Source: Cryomorphaceae bacterium
GTDB taxonomy: Bacteria > Bacteroidota > Bacteroidia > Flavobacteriales_D > Crocinitomicaceae
Length of the DNA: 5,937 nt
NCBI GenBank assembly: GCA_027485365.1
Contig: JAIXRD010000217.1
Coordinates: forward strand, 1-5,937
Reading direction: 5' to 3'
Both the position numbers and the translations under genes were made by a program. Shown piece by piece: positions 1 through 5,937 of this stretch (position 1 is the first letter of the stretch; each line of letters begins with the position of its first letter). Below the pieces are notes generated by a model, which saw only the letters and a program-made list of their open reading frames with translations, was not told the origin of the DNA and ran no database searches.

Positions 1-375
1 AAACTCTCCTTTTCAGACCCAAGTACAAACATGCTAAAATACCGCTTTAATCACATGGCGAAAGCCGATATTCAAGCGACTTACAAAGCGTTTAGCGTAG
101 GAATTTCTTCACGATACAATAGCTATATGCGAAACATTGACCGAGTCTTTGAAGACGGGGTGCTTGGAGAGGAATTACTGGTTGGAATGGCTAACTATCG
201 ATCTGTTTTCAATAAAGGGGTAGCTGTTTTTGATGCGCGCTTTGGGTATCAAATTAATGAAGCCTTTAAGGTTAATTTTATTGCCAATAATCTCTTTAAC
301 AAGGAATACGTCAGTAGGCCAGGCGATGTGCAAGCACCAAGAAACTTCATTCTTCAAATGCAGTTGGCTTTGTAA
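1..375 (+). CDS. TonB-dependent outer-membrane receptor, C-terminal fragment (5' end outside window)
   Basis: This is the last ~124 codons of an outer-membrane beta-barrel receptor. The frame is open from base 1, so the Met codon at 31 is internal and not a start; the ten codons before it (KLSFSDPSTN) align with the same region of the next gene. Aligned by hand to the C-terminus of the downstream receptor, about 60% of residues are identical. Shared blocks include NMLKYRF, RYNS-MRNID-VFE, YRSV-NKG, VFDAR-GYQIN and SRPGD-QAPRNF. These are the alternating amphipathic strands and the tail of a TonB-dependent barrel, which imports a scarce ligand using TonB-ExbBD energy. The ligand cannot be told from this part. 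The protein ends in Leu, where outer-membrane barrels usually end in Phe or another aromatic. It sits 33 bases before its paralog on the same strand, with no hairpin terminator between them, so co-transcription is plausible. The fragment is truncated only by the window edge; no frameshift is seen. Confidence 0.9.
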   Translation, partial: KLSFSDPSTNMLKYRFNHMAKADIQATYKAFSVGISSRYNSYMRNIDRVFEDGVLGEELLVGMANYRSVFNKGVAVFDARFGYQINEAFKVNFIANNLFNKEYVSRPGDVQAPRNFILQMQLAL

Positions 376-408
376 TTTTTTGTTTCTTTAAGCCCCAAAA
401 CCTTACTT

Positions 409-2796
409 ATGCGTTTATTTTTATCGTTGTTCATCTCTTTTTTATATGTTTCTCATTCCTTCGCACAACTTAATGGTGTAGTTACCGATCAATCTACAGG
501 GAAACCATTGTATGGTGTTAAAATATATGCCTCAACCGGAGAAAAACAGCTCTCTGATTTCGATGGGAAATTTAGTTTCAGCAACACTACACTACCGTTA
601 AAATTGGTGTTTAATTTATTAGAATACCGAATTGACACCTTAGTTATTACTAGCCTAGGTACAATAAATCATTCCATGCGTGTGAATGAAAAAACAGAGC
701 AAACCGTGGTAGTATCCGCAAATAAACGCGCACAAAAAATTGAAGAAATCCCGATTTCACTTGAAGTAATTAAGCCTCGCTTAATTGAAAATAAGGGGAT
801 GGTAAATTTAGAGCAAGCAGTGGAACAAACACCGGGCGTATTCACGATGGATGGGCAAGTAAGTATCCGTGGTGGTTCTGGGTTTGCATATGGTGCGGGG
901 AGCCGCGTTATGATGTTATGGAATGGCTTACCCCTCTTGTCGGGGTATGCAGGAGATGCCCAATGGAATGCTATTCCAATAGAACAAGCGTCTCAGGTAG
1001 AGGTAATAAAAGGTGCATCATCGGTGCTTTATGGCAGCGGGGCATTAAATGGAGTGATTGCATTATCTGAAAAAGAACCGGGATTAAAACCAGAAACCAA
1101 AATTAGAGTGCAGACTGGAATTTATGACAACCCAAGAAGGAAATCTATGCAATGGTGGGGAAAGGACAGCGCGCAACGTTTTAACCCAATGAACCAACAA
1201 GTAGAGGTTTTCCGCAGTCAAATGTTTAAGCGTACGGGCTATACCCTTTCTACCGTATTTTATAATGATAAGGGGTATCGTCAAGGAGAGACGGAAACTC
1301 GGGGTAGAATTAGTGGTACCTTGTATCTTCGCCCCTTAAAAATCGAACGACTTAAAGCTGGGATTAGTTTTAACTATCAACTGCATAAAACCGGGAATTT
1401 CTTGATTTGGCAAAGTGCAGATCAAGGATATACGCCTAGCGGAGGTGCAGATACTGCAAACCCAGCATCTACCCTAACCTACAACCTATCTAATCGCCTG
1501 TTTATCGATCCATATGTTAAGTACATTGACAAACACAATAATAAACATAGCATTAAAACCAGAGCTTACCTTACTACGAATAAAAATATCAGCAATGATC
1601 AACAAAGTAACGGCGCAGTCGTTTACATCGCAGACTATAATTTTCAGCGCAATTTCAAATCTGGAGGCACCCTTGTTTCCGGTTTATTTGGCACGCACAA
1701 TGTCGTGTTTTCTAATTTATTCGGTAACCATTCATCAAACAATGCGGCGGCTTATGCACAGTATGATCATCACATTGGTAAATTCGATTTTACCGGAGGG
1801 ATGCGTGCAGAGTATTTCACGATGGACAACAAAAAAGGAGATTCTGATTTTAAAATCGGGAATACTGTCCTTCCATTTTATCCTGTGTTTAGAGCGGGGG
1901 CTCATTATGAACTAAAAAAATACACGCATTTAAGGGCATCATTTGGCCAAGGAATACGATATCCTTCGGTAGGTGAACGTTTTACAAGCACATCAGTAGG
2001 TGCATTGAATATATTTCCAAATGCAAACTTAAAGCCTGAAACGGGATGGGCTGCGGAAATTGGAATTAAGCAAGGGGTGAAAATGGGGGACTGGAAAGGA
2101 ATGATCGATGTTTCTGGATTTATTAATAACTACAATAACATGATTGAATTTTCCTTTGGATTCTATAACCCTTCCAATGGAAATCAAATTGACCCATATA
2201 CCAGCGCCGGACTAGCTGAACTTATTTATGTGCAACAAACCCTGGGTTATACCATCAATCAAATTATAGGCTTTGGCGCTCAAAACGTAGAAAATGCGAG
2301 AATTACTGGCGTTGAGTTCTCTTTCAATAGCATGGGGAAAATTGGCGATGTAGAAGTTGTTTCGCTCATTGGATATACCTACATGAATCCCGTCTCCTTA
2401 AATAAGGACCCTAAATATTCTGTATACAACTCAGACAGTACCACGAACATGTTAAAATATAGGTTCAAACATTTGGTGAGAGCTGATGTAGAGGCAGTAT
2501 ATAAAAAATGGAGTTTTGGCGTATCAAATCGTTACAACAGTTTCATGAGAAATATCGATAAAGTTTTTGAAGAACCTATTGCGCAAAACACGTATATCTT
2601 ACCTGGACTCAAAGCGTATCGAAGCGTTTATAATAAAGGGAATTTAGTATTCGATGCACGCGTGGGTTATCAAATTAACGACACCTTCAAGGTGAGTGTT
2701 ATAGCGAACAATGTATTTAATTCAGAAACTTCCAGTCGTCCTGGAGACATTCAAGCACCGCGGAACTTCTTGGTTCAATTAGCGATGAAATTCTAA
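409..2796 (+). CDS. TonB-dependent outer-membrane receptor with carboxypeptidase-regulatory-like N-terminal domain
   Basis: Complete receptor of 795 residues, a normal length for the family. Residues 1-20 are a signal peptide (MRLFLSLFISFLYVSHSFAQ) with likely cleavage near Ala19/Gln20, which fixes the start. Residues ~21-95 form a CarboxypepD_reg-like beta-sandwich (LNGVVTDQSTGKPLYGVKIY, then DFDGKFSF), common in Bacteroidota receptors. QTVVVSA at ~98-104 is a probable TonB box. The plug domain follows (~106-222), with SIRGGSGFAYGAGSRVMM at 152-169, WNGLPLLSG, and its closing motif KGASSVLYGSGALNGVI at 201-217. The remainder is the 22-strand barrel, ending in a terminal Phe suited to BAM recognition. 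The protein should sit in the outer membrane and import a ligand with TonB energy. No SusD-type lipoprotein gene is adjacent, so it is not a typical SusC glycan transporter; siderophore, haem or cobalamin are possibilities but nothing here decides. It is a tandem paralog of the gene upstream, and its stop overlaps the kdsB start. Confidence 0.95.
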   Translation: MRLFLSLFISFLYVSHSFAQLNGVVTDQSTGKPLYGVKIYASTGEKQLSDFDGKFSFSNTTLPLKLVFNLLEYRIDTLVITSLGTINHSMRVNEKTEQTVVVSANKRAQKIEEIPISLEVIKPRLIENKGMVNLEQAVEQTPGVFTMDGQVSIRGGSGFAYGAGSRVMMLWNGLPLLSGYAGDAQWNAIPIEQASQVEVIKGASSVLYGSGALNGVIALSEKEPGLKPETKIRVQTGIYDNPRRKSMQWWGKDSAQRFNPMNQQVEVFRSQMFKRTGYTLSTVFYNDKGYRQGETETRGRISGTLYLRPLKIERLKAGISFNYQLHKTGNFLIWQSADQGYTPSGGADTANPASTLTYNLSNRLFIDPYVKYIDKHNNKHSIKTRAYLTTNKNISNDQQSNGAVVYIADYNFQRNFKSGGTLVSGLFGTHNVVFSNLFGNHSSNNAAAYAQYDHHIGKFDFTGGMRAEYFTMDNKKGDSDFKIGNTVLPFYPVFRAGAHYELKKYTHLRASFGQGIRYPSVGERFTSTSVGALNIFPNANLKPETGWAAEIGIKQGVKMGDWKGMIDVSGFINNYNNMIEFSFGFYNPSNGNQIDPYTSAGLAELIYVQQTLGYTINQIIGFGAQNVENARITGVEFSFNSMGKIGDVEVVSLIGYTYMNPVSLNKDPKYSVYNSDSTTNMLKYRFKHLVRADVEAVYKKWSFGVSNRYNSFMRNIDKVFEEPIAQNTYILPGLKAYRSVYNKGNLVFDARVGYQINDTFKVSVIANNVFNSETSSRPGDIQAPRNFLVQLAMKF

Positions 2797-3512
2797 TGAA
2801 GGTATTAGGAATTATCCCAGCTCGTTTTGGTTCCAGCAGATTTCCTGGCAAACCTCTAATTGATATTAAGGGGAAAACCATGATTCAACGCGTATATGAA
2901 GGGGCTAGTAAATGTGAAGAACTCTCAAAGGTTATTGTTGCAACAGATGATGAACGAATTTTCACCCACGTTCGATCGTTTGGCGGCGAAGTTATGATGA
3001 CCTCTAATTTACATGGTTCCGGTACAGAACGTTGTGCTGAAGTAGCGGCACATTTCCCAGAAATGGAAATTGTTGTAAATATTCAAGGCGATGAGCCTTT
3101 GGTAAACCCAAGTCAAATATCGGAACTTATTCAGGCATTTCAACATGAGAACGTCGAGATTGCAACCTTAGTAAGCCCTAAGATTGATTCAACAGAATTA
3201 AGTAATCCAAACCGAATTAAGGTTGTTATAGATCATGAACAGAACGCCTTGTTTTTCAGTAGGAGTAGCATTCCTTCCGGTACGTTCTCTTCTAACTACA
3301 TCGCGCTAAAACATATTGGATTATATGCATTCCGAAATGAGGTGCTTCGAAAACTTGTATCCCTACCTGCTACCGAGCTTGAAAAAAGTGAATCCTTGGA
3401 ACAATTGCGTTGGCTATATTATGGCTATAAAATAAAAACCATTGAAACACATATTGAAACACCAAATATTGACACGCCAGAGGATTTAGAAGCGGTATTA
3501 AGGCGGTTGTAA
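2796..3512 (+). CDS. kdsB: 3-deoxy-manno-octulosonate cytidylyltransferase (CMP-KDO synthetase)
   Basis: A cytosolic enzyme that joins CTP and 3-deoxy-D-manno-octulosonate (KDO) to give CMP-KDO and pyrophosphate (EC 2.7.7.38), the activated sugar for the LPS inner core. The 238 residues are slightly short of the usual ~245-250 but appear full length. Visible family motifs are the nucleotide-binding loop IPARFGSSRFPGKPL (7-21), ATDDERI (49-55), GSGTERCAEVA (74-84), NIQGDEPL (95-102) with metal-binding Asp99, ALFFSRSSIP (151-160), KHIGLYAFR (172-180), LEKSESLEQLRWL (195-207), and NIDTPEDLEAV (224-234) with Asp226 as the likely second metal ligand. The start ATG uses the last A of the upstream receptor's TAA stop, so translation is probably coupled. 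No other KDO or lipid A gene is visible in the window. The related neuraminate cytidylyltransferases lack this combination of motifs, so the assignment is firm. Confidence 0.97.
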   Translation: MKVLGIIPARFGSSRFPGKPLIDIKGKTMIQRVYEGASKCEELSKVIVATDDERIFTHVRSFGGEVMMTSNLHGSGTERCAEVAAHFPEMEIVVNIQGDEPLVNPSQISELIQAFQHENVEIATLVSPKIDSTELSNPNRIKVVIDHEQNALFFSRSSIPSGTFSSNYIALKHIGLYAFRNEVLRKLVSLPATELEKSESLEQLRWLYYGYKIKTIETHIETPNIDTPEDLEAVLRRL

Positions 3513-3541
3513 GTTCATTTTTATTTCTTTTTAAGTTTTTG

Positions 3542-3549
3542 TAAATTTG
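3542..3549 (+). promoter_or_regulatory. Possible Bacteroidota -7 promoter element (TAAATTTG)
   Basis: TAAATTTG exactly matches the TAnnTTTG -7 consensus used by the primary sigma factor of Bacteroidota. It lies in a T-rich gap between kdsB and the HU-SPOR gene, ending four bases before that gene's ATG. Transcription would start at or within a few bases of the start codon, giving an almost leaderless mRNA. No clear TTG-type -33 element stands ~19-21 bases upstream, only a run of T. The motif is short and could occur by chance in AT-rich DNA. Confidence 0.35.
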
Positions 3550-3553
3550 AGGT

Positions 3554-4507
3554 ATGAAGTCGCTTGAAGATATACTCATTGAATTGTTACATAAGCATGA
3601 ATGTGTTGTGGTCCCGGCTTTTGGCGGATTCATTGCAAAACAAAAGAGTGCGTATGTAGATTTTGAGTTAGGCTTGATTCATCCTCCGTTTCGAGAAATA
3701 GGTTTTAACATCCAACTTCAGTCTAATGATGGGCTTTTGGTGAATCAGTTCGCAGCTCAATATCAATTGGATTATACGGCAAGTTTGGACGCTGTGGGTC
3801 AACAGGTTACTATATGGAATGAGGTGCTAAGGCAAGGAAAACAACTAAGCATTCCTAAAATTGGTAATTTCAAGAAAGATCTAGAAGGGAATATCCAATT
3901 TGAACAAGACCGTTCATTTAACTTGCTTATGAGCGCTTATGGGCTCGAGCTTGTAGGATTTATCCCTGCGAAACCTTTGGTAAGCGAAGGAGAAAAGGCA
4001 GTTAAAAACAATCGCCAATTATGGAAATATGCAGCTGCTGCTGCCATTGCAATACCCATAGCCTTTTATTCTATTTGGATCCCTGTGAAAACCCCAGCAT
4101 TAGAATCAGGCATGTTTTCATACCAAGATTTCAATCCGTTTAAAACACAAAACGAAAACACCTATACAGAAACTCAAATTGATTTACCTCGCATTGAGCA
4201 TGTTTCCATTGAAACGACCTATACGGATGCATATGAATTGCATGTAAATCCGGTGGTTGCACAAAACGAGCCAACAATAACTTTAATTGAACCCCATGTA
4301 ATGTACTGCATTGCGGGATGTTTTTCAAGTGAAGAAAATGCAAATCGACTTGTACAAAAACTTGAAGGATTAGGTTTTAATTGTTCCATTCTTCACGAAG
4401 GATCATTGTATAAAGTATCTCTTGGTCATGGATTTTCAGAAGAATCCGTTGATTCCATCCTTAACAAAGCTAACTCATTAAACATCCAGACTTGGATTTT
4501 AAAATAA
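3554..4507 (+). CDS. HU-CCDC81 and SPOR domain-containing inner-membrane protein
   Basis: A 317-residue protein with three parts. Residues 1-~140 form the tandem HU-like region of the HU-CCDC81 type: the first unit carries LLHKHECVVVPAFGGFIA (11-28), and the second starts after NDGLLVNQFA (58-67) and carries LSIPKIGNFKKD (98-109), which resembles the HU turn IPGIGxF, then SAYGLELVGF (127-136). A single membrane helix spans ~157-177, preceded by the basic stretch KAVKNNRQLWK, so the N-terminus should be cytoplasmic. A low-complexity linker follows, then a SPOR domain (~248-317; MYCIAGCFSSEENANRLVQKLE ... YKVSLGHGF). SPOR domains bind septal glycan strands stripped of stem peptides; HU folds bind DNA. 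The layout therefore suggests a link between nucleoid and division site, but DNA binding is inferred only. The start at 3554 fits because family members begin just before the conserved LL-x-H motif. The next gene starts five bases after the stop, indicating an operon. Confidence 0.9.
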   Translation: MKSLEDILIELLHKHECVVVPAFGGFIAKQKSAYVDFELGLIHPPFREIGFNIQLQSNDGLLVNQFAAQYQLDYTASLDAVGQQVTIWNEVLRQGKQLSIPKIGNFKKDLEGNIQFEQDRSFNLLMSAYGLELVGFIPAKPLVSEGEKAVKNNRQLWKYAAAAAIAIPIAFYSIWIPVKTPALESGMFSYQDFNPFKTQNENTYTETQIDLPRIEHVSIETTYTDAYELHVNPVVAQNEPTITLIEPHVMYCIAGCFSSEENANRLVQKLEGLGFNCSILHEGSLYKVSLGHGFSEESVDSILNKANSLNIQTWILK

Positions 4508-4512
4508 CCCTT

Positions 4513-5709
4513 ATGAAAACAATTTTATTGACCCTAGTTTTTATCTCAAGCTTCTTCGCGTTTTCACAAACAGCAACGAATATTGAGGGAAGCAATTATA
4601 AATTCACTAAAGTATATCATTTAGATGCTACACCGGTTCAAAGTCAAGGTAAAACAGGAACGTGTTGGAGTTTCTCTGGCCTTTCCTTTTTTGAATCTGA
4701 ATTGATCCGTAAAGGGAATAAAACACCTGATGCGCTTTCCGAAATGTTTGTGGTGCGAAAATCCTATGAGAATAAAGCAGATAAGTTTATTCGTATGGAT
4801 GGAAAAATCAACTTCGGCGAGGGTGGTGCTTTTCATGACATACCTTGGGTAATCAAGAATTATGGCATTGTTCCTTACGATGTTTATAACGGCTTAAACG
4901 GAAATGAATCGTATGACCACGCTGAATTTTTTGAAGTATTGAATGGTTCCGTTCAAGGTTTACTAAAATACATGAGTTCCAGTTCGAATGGGATTAGTTC
5001 CAATTGGAAACCAGCAGTTAGTGGTATTTTGGACGCCTATGTGGGTAAAGACATCAAAGAATTCGAATGGAAGGGTAAAAAATATACGCCACAATCGTAT
5101 GCTGCAAGTATCGGATTAACTATGGATGACTATGTGTCGTTAACCTCATTCACGAATCACGCGCCTTATGCTAAATGTCAATTAGCTATCCCCGATAATT
5201 ATAATTGGGGTGATTCTTATAATGTAGGATTAGATGACTTAATGGCTACTGTTTCCAATGCATTAGCTAATGGCTACACGGTTGCATGGGGAGCAGATGT
5301 ATCAGAGAAAGGGTTCAGTTTCAAAAATGGAATTGCTTTGGTTCCTGAAGACCCTAGTACGATTCAAGTATCTGGTAAAGATAATAGAAACTATAACGAT
5401 GCAGGAGCAGACAGAAATTCAAACGCGTTTCTAAGCCCAACCAAAGAAGTTTCGGTTACACCAGAATTGCGTCAAAAGGGTTACGACAATAAAACAACAA
5501 CGGATGACCATGGAATGCACATTGTAGGTATGTATAAGGACCAAAATGGTACAAACTATTTACTCGTTAAAAACTCTTGGGGAACAGGGAACTATCCAAA
5601 AGGGTATTTATATGTATCAGAACAATATTTCCGATTGAAAACGATCAATATATACCTTAATAAAGGAGGAATTTCATCTGACCTTAAAAAGAAGATTAAT
5701 CTTAATTAA
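4513..5709 (+). CDS. Secreted C1-family cysteine peptidase, bleomycin hydrolase/aminopeptidase C type
   Basis: A papain-fold peptidase of 398 residues. I place the start at 4513: MKTILLTLVFISSFFAFSQ is a complete signal peptide with likely cleavage before or after Gln19. An in-frame ATG at 4492 would add MDFKITL in front and overlap the upstream gene. The catalytic set is intact: oxyanion Gln45, nucleophile Cys51 in QGKTGTCWSFS, His333 in DDHGMHIVG, and Asn354 in VKNSWG. Other C1B (PepC/bleomycin hydrolase) hallmarks are LSEMFVVRK (75-83), GEGGAFHDIPWVIKNYGIVP (102-121), DDYVSLTSFTNHAPY (205-219), and LANGYTVAWGADVSEKGF (251-268). The C-terminus ends in a lysine-rich tail (DLKKKINLN); in C1B enzymes the tail can enter the active site and restrict the enzyme to aminopeptidase action. 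Textbook PepC is cytosolic, whereas this one is exported, probably to the periplasm or beyond. It starts five bases after the HU-SPOR gene and is followed by a terminator. Substrate unknown. Confidence 0.92.
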   Translation: MKTILLTLVFISSFFAFSQTATNIEGSNYKFTKVYHLDATPVQSQGKTGTCWSFSGLSFFESELIRKGNKTPDALSEMFVVRKSYENKADKFIRMDGKINFGEGGAFHDIPWVIKNYGIVPYDVYNGLNGNESYDHAEFFEVLNGSVQGLLKYMSSSSNGISSNWKPAVSGILDAYVGKDIKEFEWKGKKYTPQSYAASIGLTMDDYVSLTSFTNHAPYAKCQLAIPDNYNWGDSYNVGLDDLMATVSNALANGYTVAWGADVSEKGFSFKNGIALVPEDPSTIQVSGKDNRNYNDAGADRNSNAFLSPTKEVSVTPELRQKGYDNKTTTDDHGMHIVGMYKDQNGTNYLLVKNSWGTGNYPKGYLYVSEQYFRLKTINIYLNKGGISSDLKKKINLN

Positions 5710-5732
5710 TCAAAAGCAATCTTCTATTTTTT
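5690..5732 (+). terminator. Probable intrinsic terminator after the peptidase gene
   Basis: AGAAGATT (5690-5697) pairs perfectly with AATCTTCT (5718-5725) across a 20-base loop, followed by ATTTTTT (5726-5732). An A-run lies just upstream (5686-5690), so the structure could also act on the opposite strand. The left arm is inside the last codons of the peptidase gene. The stem is AT-rich and the loop long, so it may be weak. It shares bases with an alternative hairpin at 5694-5711. Confidence 0.5.
5694..5711. repeat. 18-base inverted repeat, copy 1 (GATTAAT-CTTA-ATTAATC)
   Basis: Perfect 7-base arms around a 4-base centre, overlapping the stop codon of the peptidase gene (TAA at 5707-5709). 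The same arms and the same spacing recur at 5747-5764. Formed as RNA, this hairpin would exclude the terminator stem that uses 5690-5697. Its role is unknown: it could be a protein-binding site, an RNA hairpin, or chance in AT-rich sequence. Confidence 0.5.
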
Positions 5733-5746
5733 GGTAAGCTATGGTT

Positions 5747-5764
5747 GATTAATTATGATTAATC
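5747..5764. repeat. 18-base inverted repeat, copy 2 (GATTAAT-TATG-ATTAATC)
   Basis: Same 7-base arms and 4-base centre as the copy at 5694-5711; here the arms extend one more pair (T5746/A5765). No T-run follows, so it is not an obvious terminator. A further half-site, GATTAA, occurs at 5778-5783. It lies in non-coding DNA 37 bases after the peptidase stop. Function unknown. Confidence 0.5.
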
Positions 5765-5783
5765 AGTACATCTTAGTGATTAA

Positions 5784-5796
5784 ATTGCAGTGCAAT
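5784..5796. repeat. 13-base palindrome ATTGCA-G-TGCAAT
   Basis: Two perfect 6-base arms around a single G in the non-coding tail of the window. The form resembles a binding site for a dimeric regulator, but no promoter or regulated gene is visible next to it, so this is only a candidate. Confidence 0.3.
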
Positions 5797-5937
5797 AGAA
5801 GAATCAGATAACAATTTAACCACAACCTTTCGATAGTCATTGAATAGTTATCAAGCAACTACGTAGGTCTTGAAATCATAGGCACGTATGCTGGATTGTA
5901 TAATGTGTTCGAAGCGATACCACCCATCCTTATTTTA

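Noticed and set aside
31..375. A separate 114-residue gene starting at the ATG at 31
   Set aside because: The frame is open to base 1 and the residues before the Met align with the downstream receptor, so this is the end of a longer gene.
376..408. TAATTTTTTG just after the first receptor as a promoter -7 element
   Set aside because: It has two extra T bases compared with TAnnTTTG and overlaps the stop codon; read-through from upstream is simpler.
1514..1915. 133-codon open frame on the + strand inside the receptor gene
   Set aside because: It lies wholly within the receptor in another frame, and its translation shows no recognisable domain.
3370..3633. 87-codon open frame on the - strand across the kdsB/HU-SPOR junction
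   Set aside because: It covers well-supported coding sequence on both sides and has no recognisable motif.
4492..4512. Upstream in-frame ATG (4492) as the start of the peptidase
   Set aside because: It would put MDFKITL before a complete signal peptide and overlap the HU-SPOR gene by 16 bases; the ATG at 4513 gives a normal signal peptide and a 5-base gap.
5848..5934. 27-codon minus-strand stretch (beginning NKDGWYRFEHIIQ) that reads like protein
   Set aside because: A stop (5935-5937) lies directly before it, there is no start codon, and it ends in two stops; it is too short to separate a gene relic from chance.
5859..5936. Minus-strand frame open to the window edge, which could be the 3' end of a convergent gene
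   Set aside because: Only 25 codons are visible and no family is recognisable; sequence beyond 5937 is needed to decide.
5888..5937. ATG at 5888 on the + strand as the start of a new gene running off the window
   Set aside because: Only 16 codons are visible, with no signal peptide, recognisable domain or TAnnTTTG element before it.

Overview
The window looks like a chromosomal segment of a Gram-negative Bacteroidota bacterium, probably in or near the Flavobacteriales. Three things point there: outer-membrane receptors with an N-terminal carboxypeptidase-regulatory-like domain, an HU-CCDC81 + SPOR membrane protein (an architecture typical of this phylum), and moderately low GC with no clear Shine-Dalgarno sequences before the starts. 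A CMP-KDO synthetase confirms a lipopolysaccharide-bearing outer membrane. The genus cannot be read from the sequence.

Layout: all five recognisable genes lie on the + strand and are tightly packed. Positions 1-375 are the 3' end of a TonB-dependent receptor whose start is outside the window. It is followed after 33 bases by a complete paralogous receptor (409-2796), so the two are tandem duplicates. The second receptor's TAA stop shares one base with the ATG of kdsB (2796-3512). After a T-rich gap of 41 bases, containing a possible TAnnTTTG promoter element directly before the start codon, comes a single-pass HU-CCDC81/SPOR protein (3554-4507). Five bases later begins a secreted papain-fold peptidase of the bleomycin hydrolase/aminopeptidase C type (4513-5709). 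A hairpin plus T-run ends the cluster at about 5690-5732. The last ~205 bases (5733-5937) contain short AT-rich palindromes and no gene I can support.

How the genes fit together: the common theme is the cell envelope, namely outer-membrane uptake (two receptors), activation of the LPS sugar KDO (KdsB), a protein that could connect cytoplasmic DNA to septal peptidoglycan (HU-SPOR), and an exported cysteine peptidase. The spacing would allow one long transcript or two (receptors + kdsB; HU-SPOR + peptidase). A shared pathway is not evident. I found no phage, IS, CRISPR, tRNA or rRNA feature and no convincing new defence or mobile system. The items most worth a second look are the HU-SPOR/peptidase pair, the receptor-kdsB overlap, the tandem receptors, and the twin identical-arm palindromes around the end of the peptidase gene.
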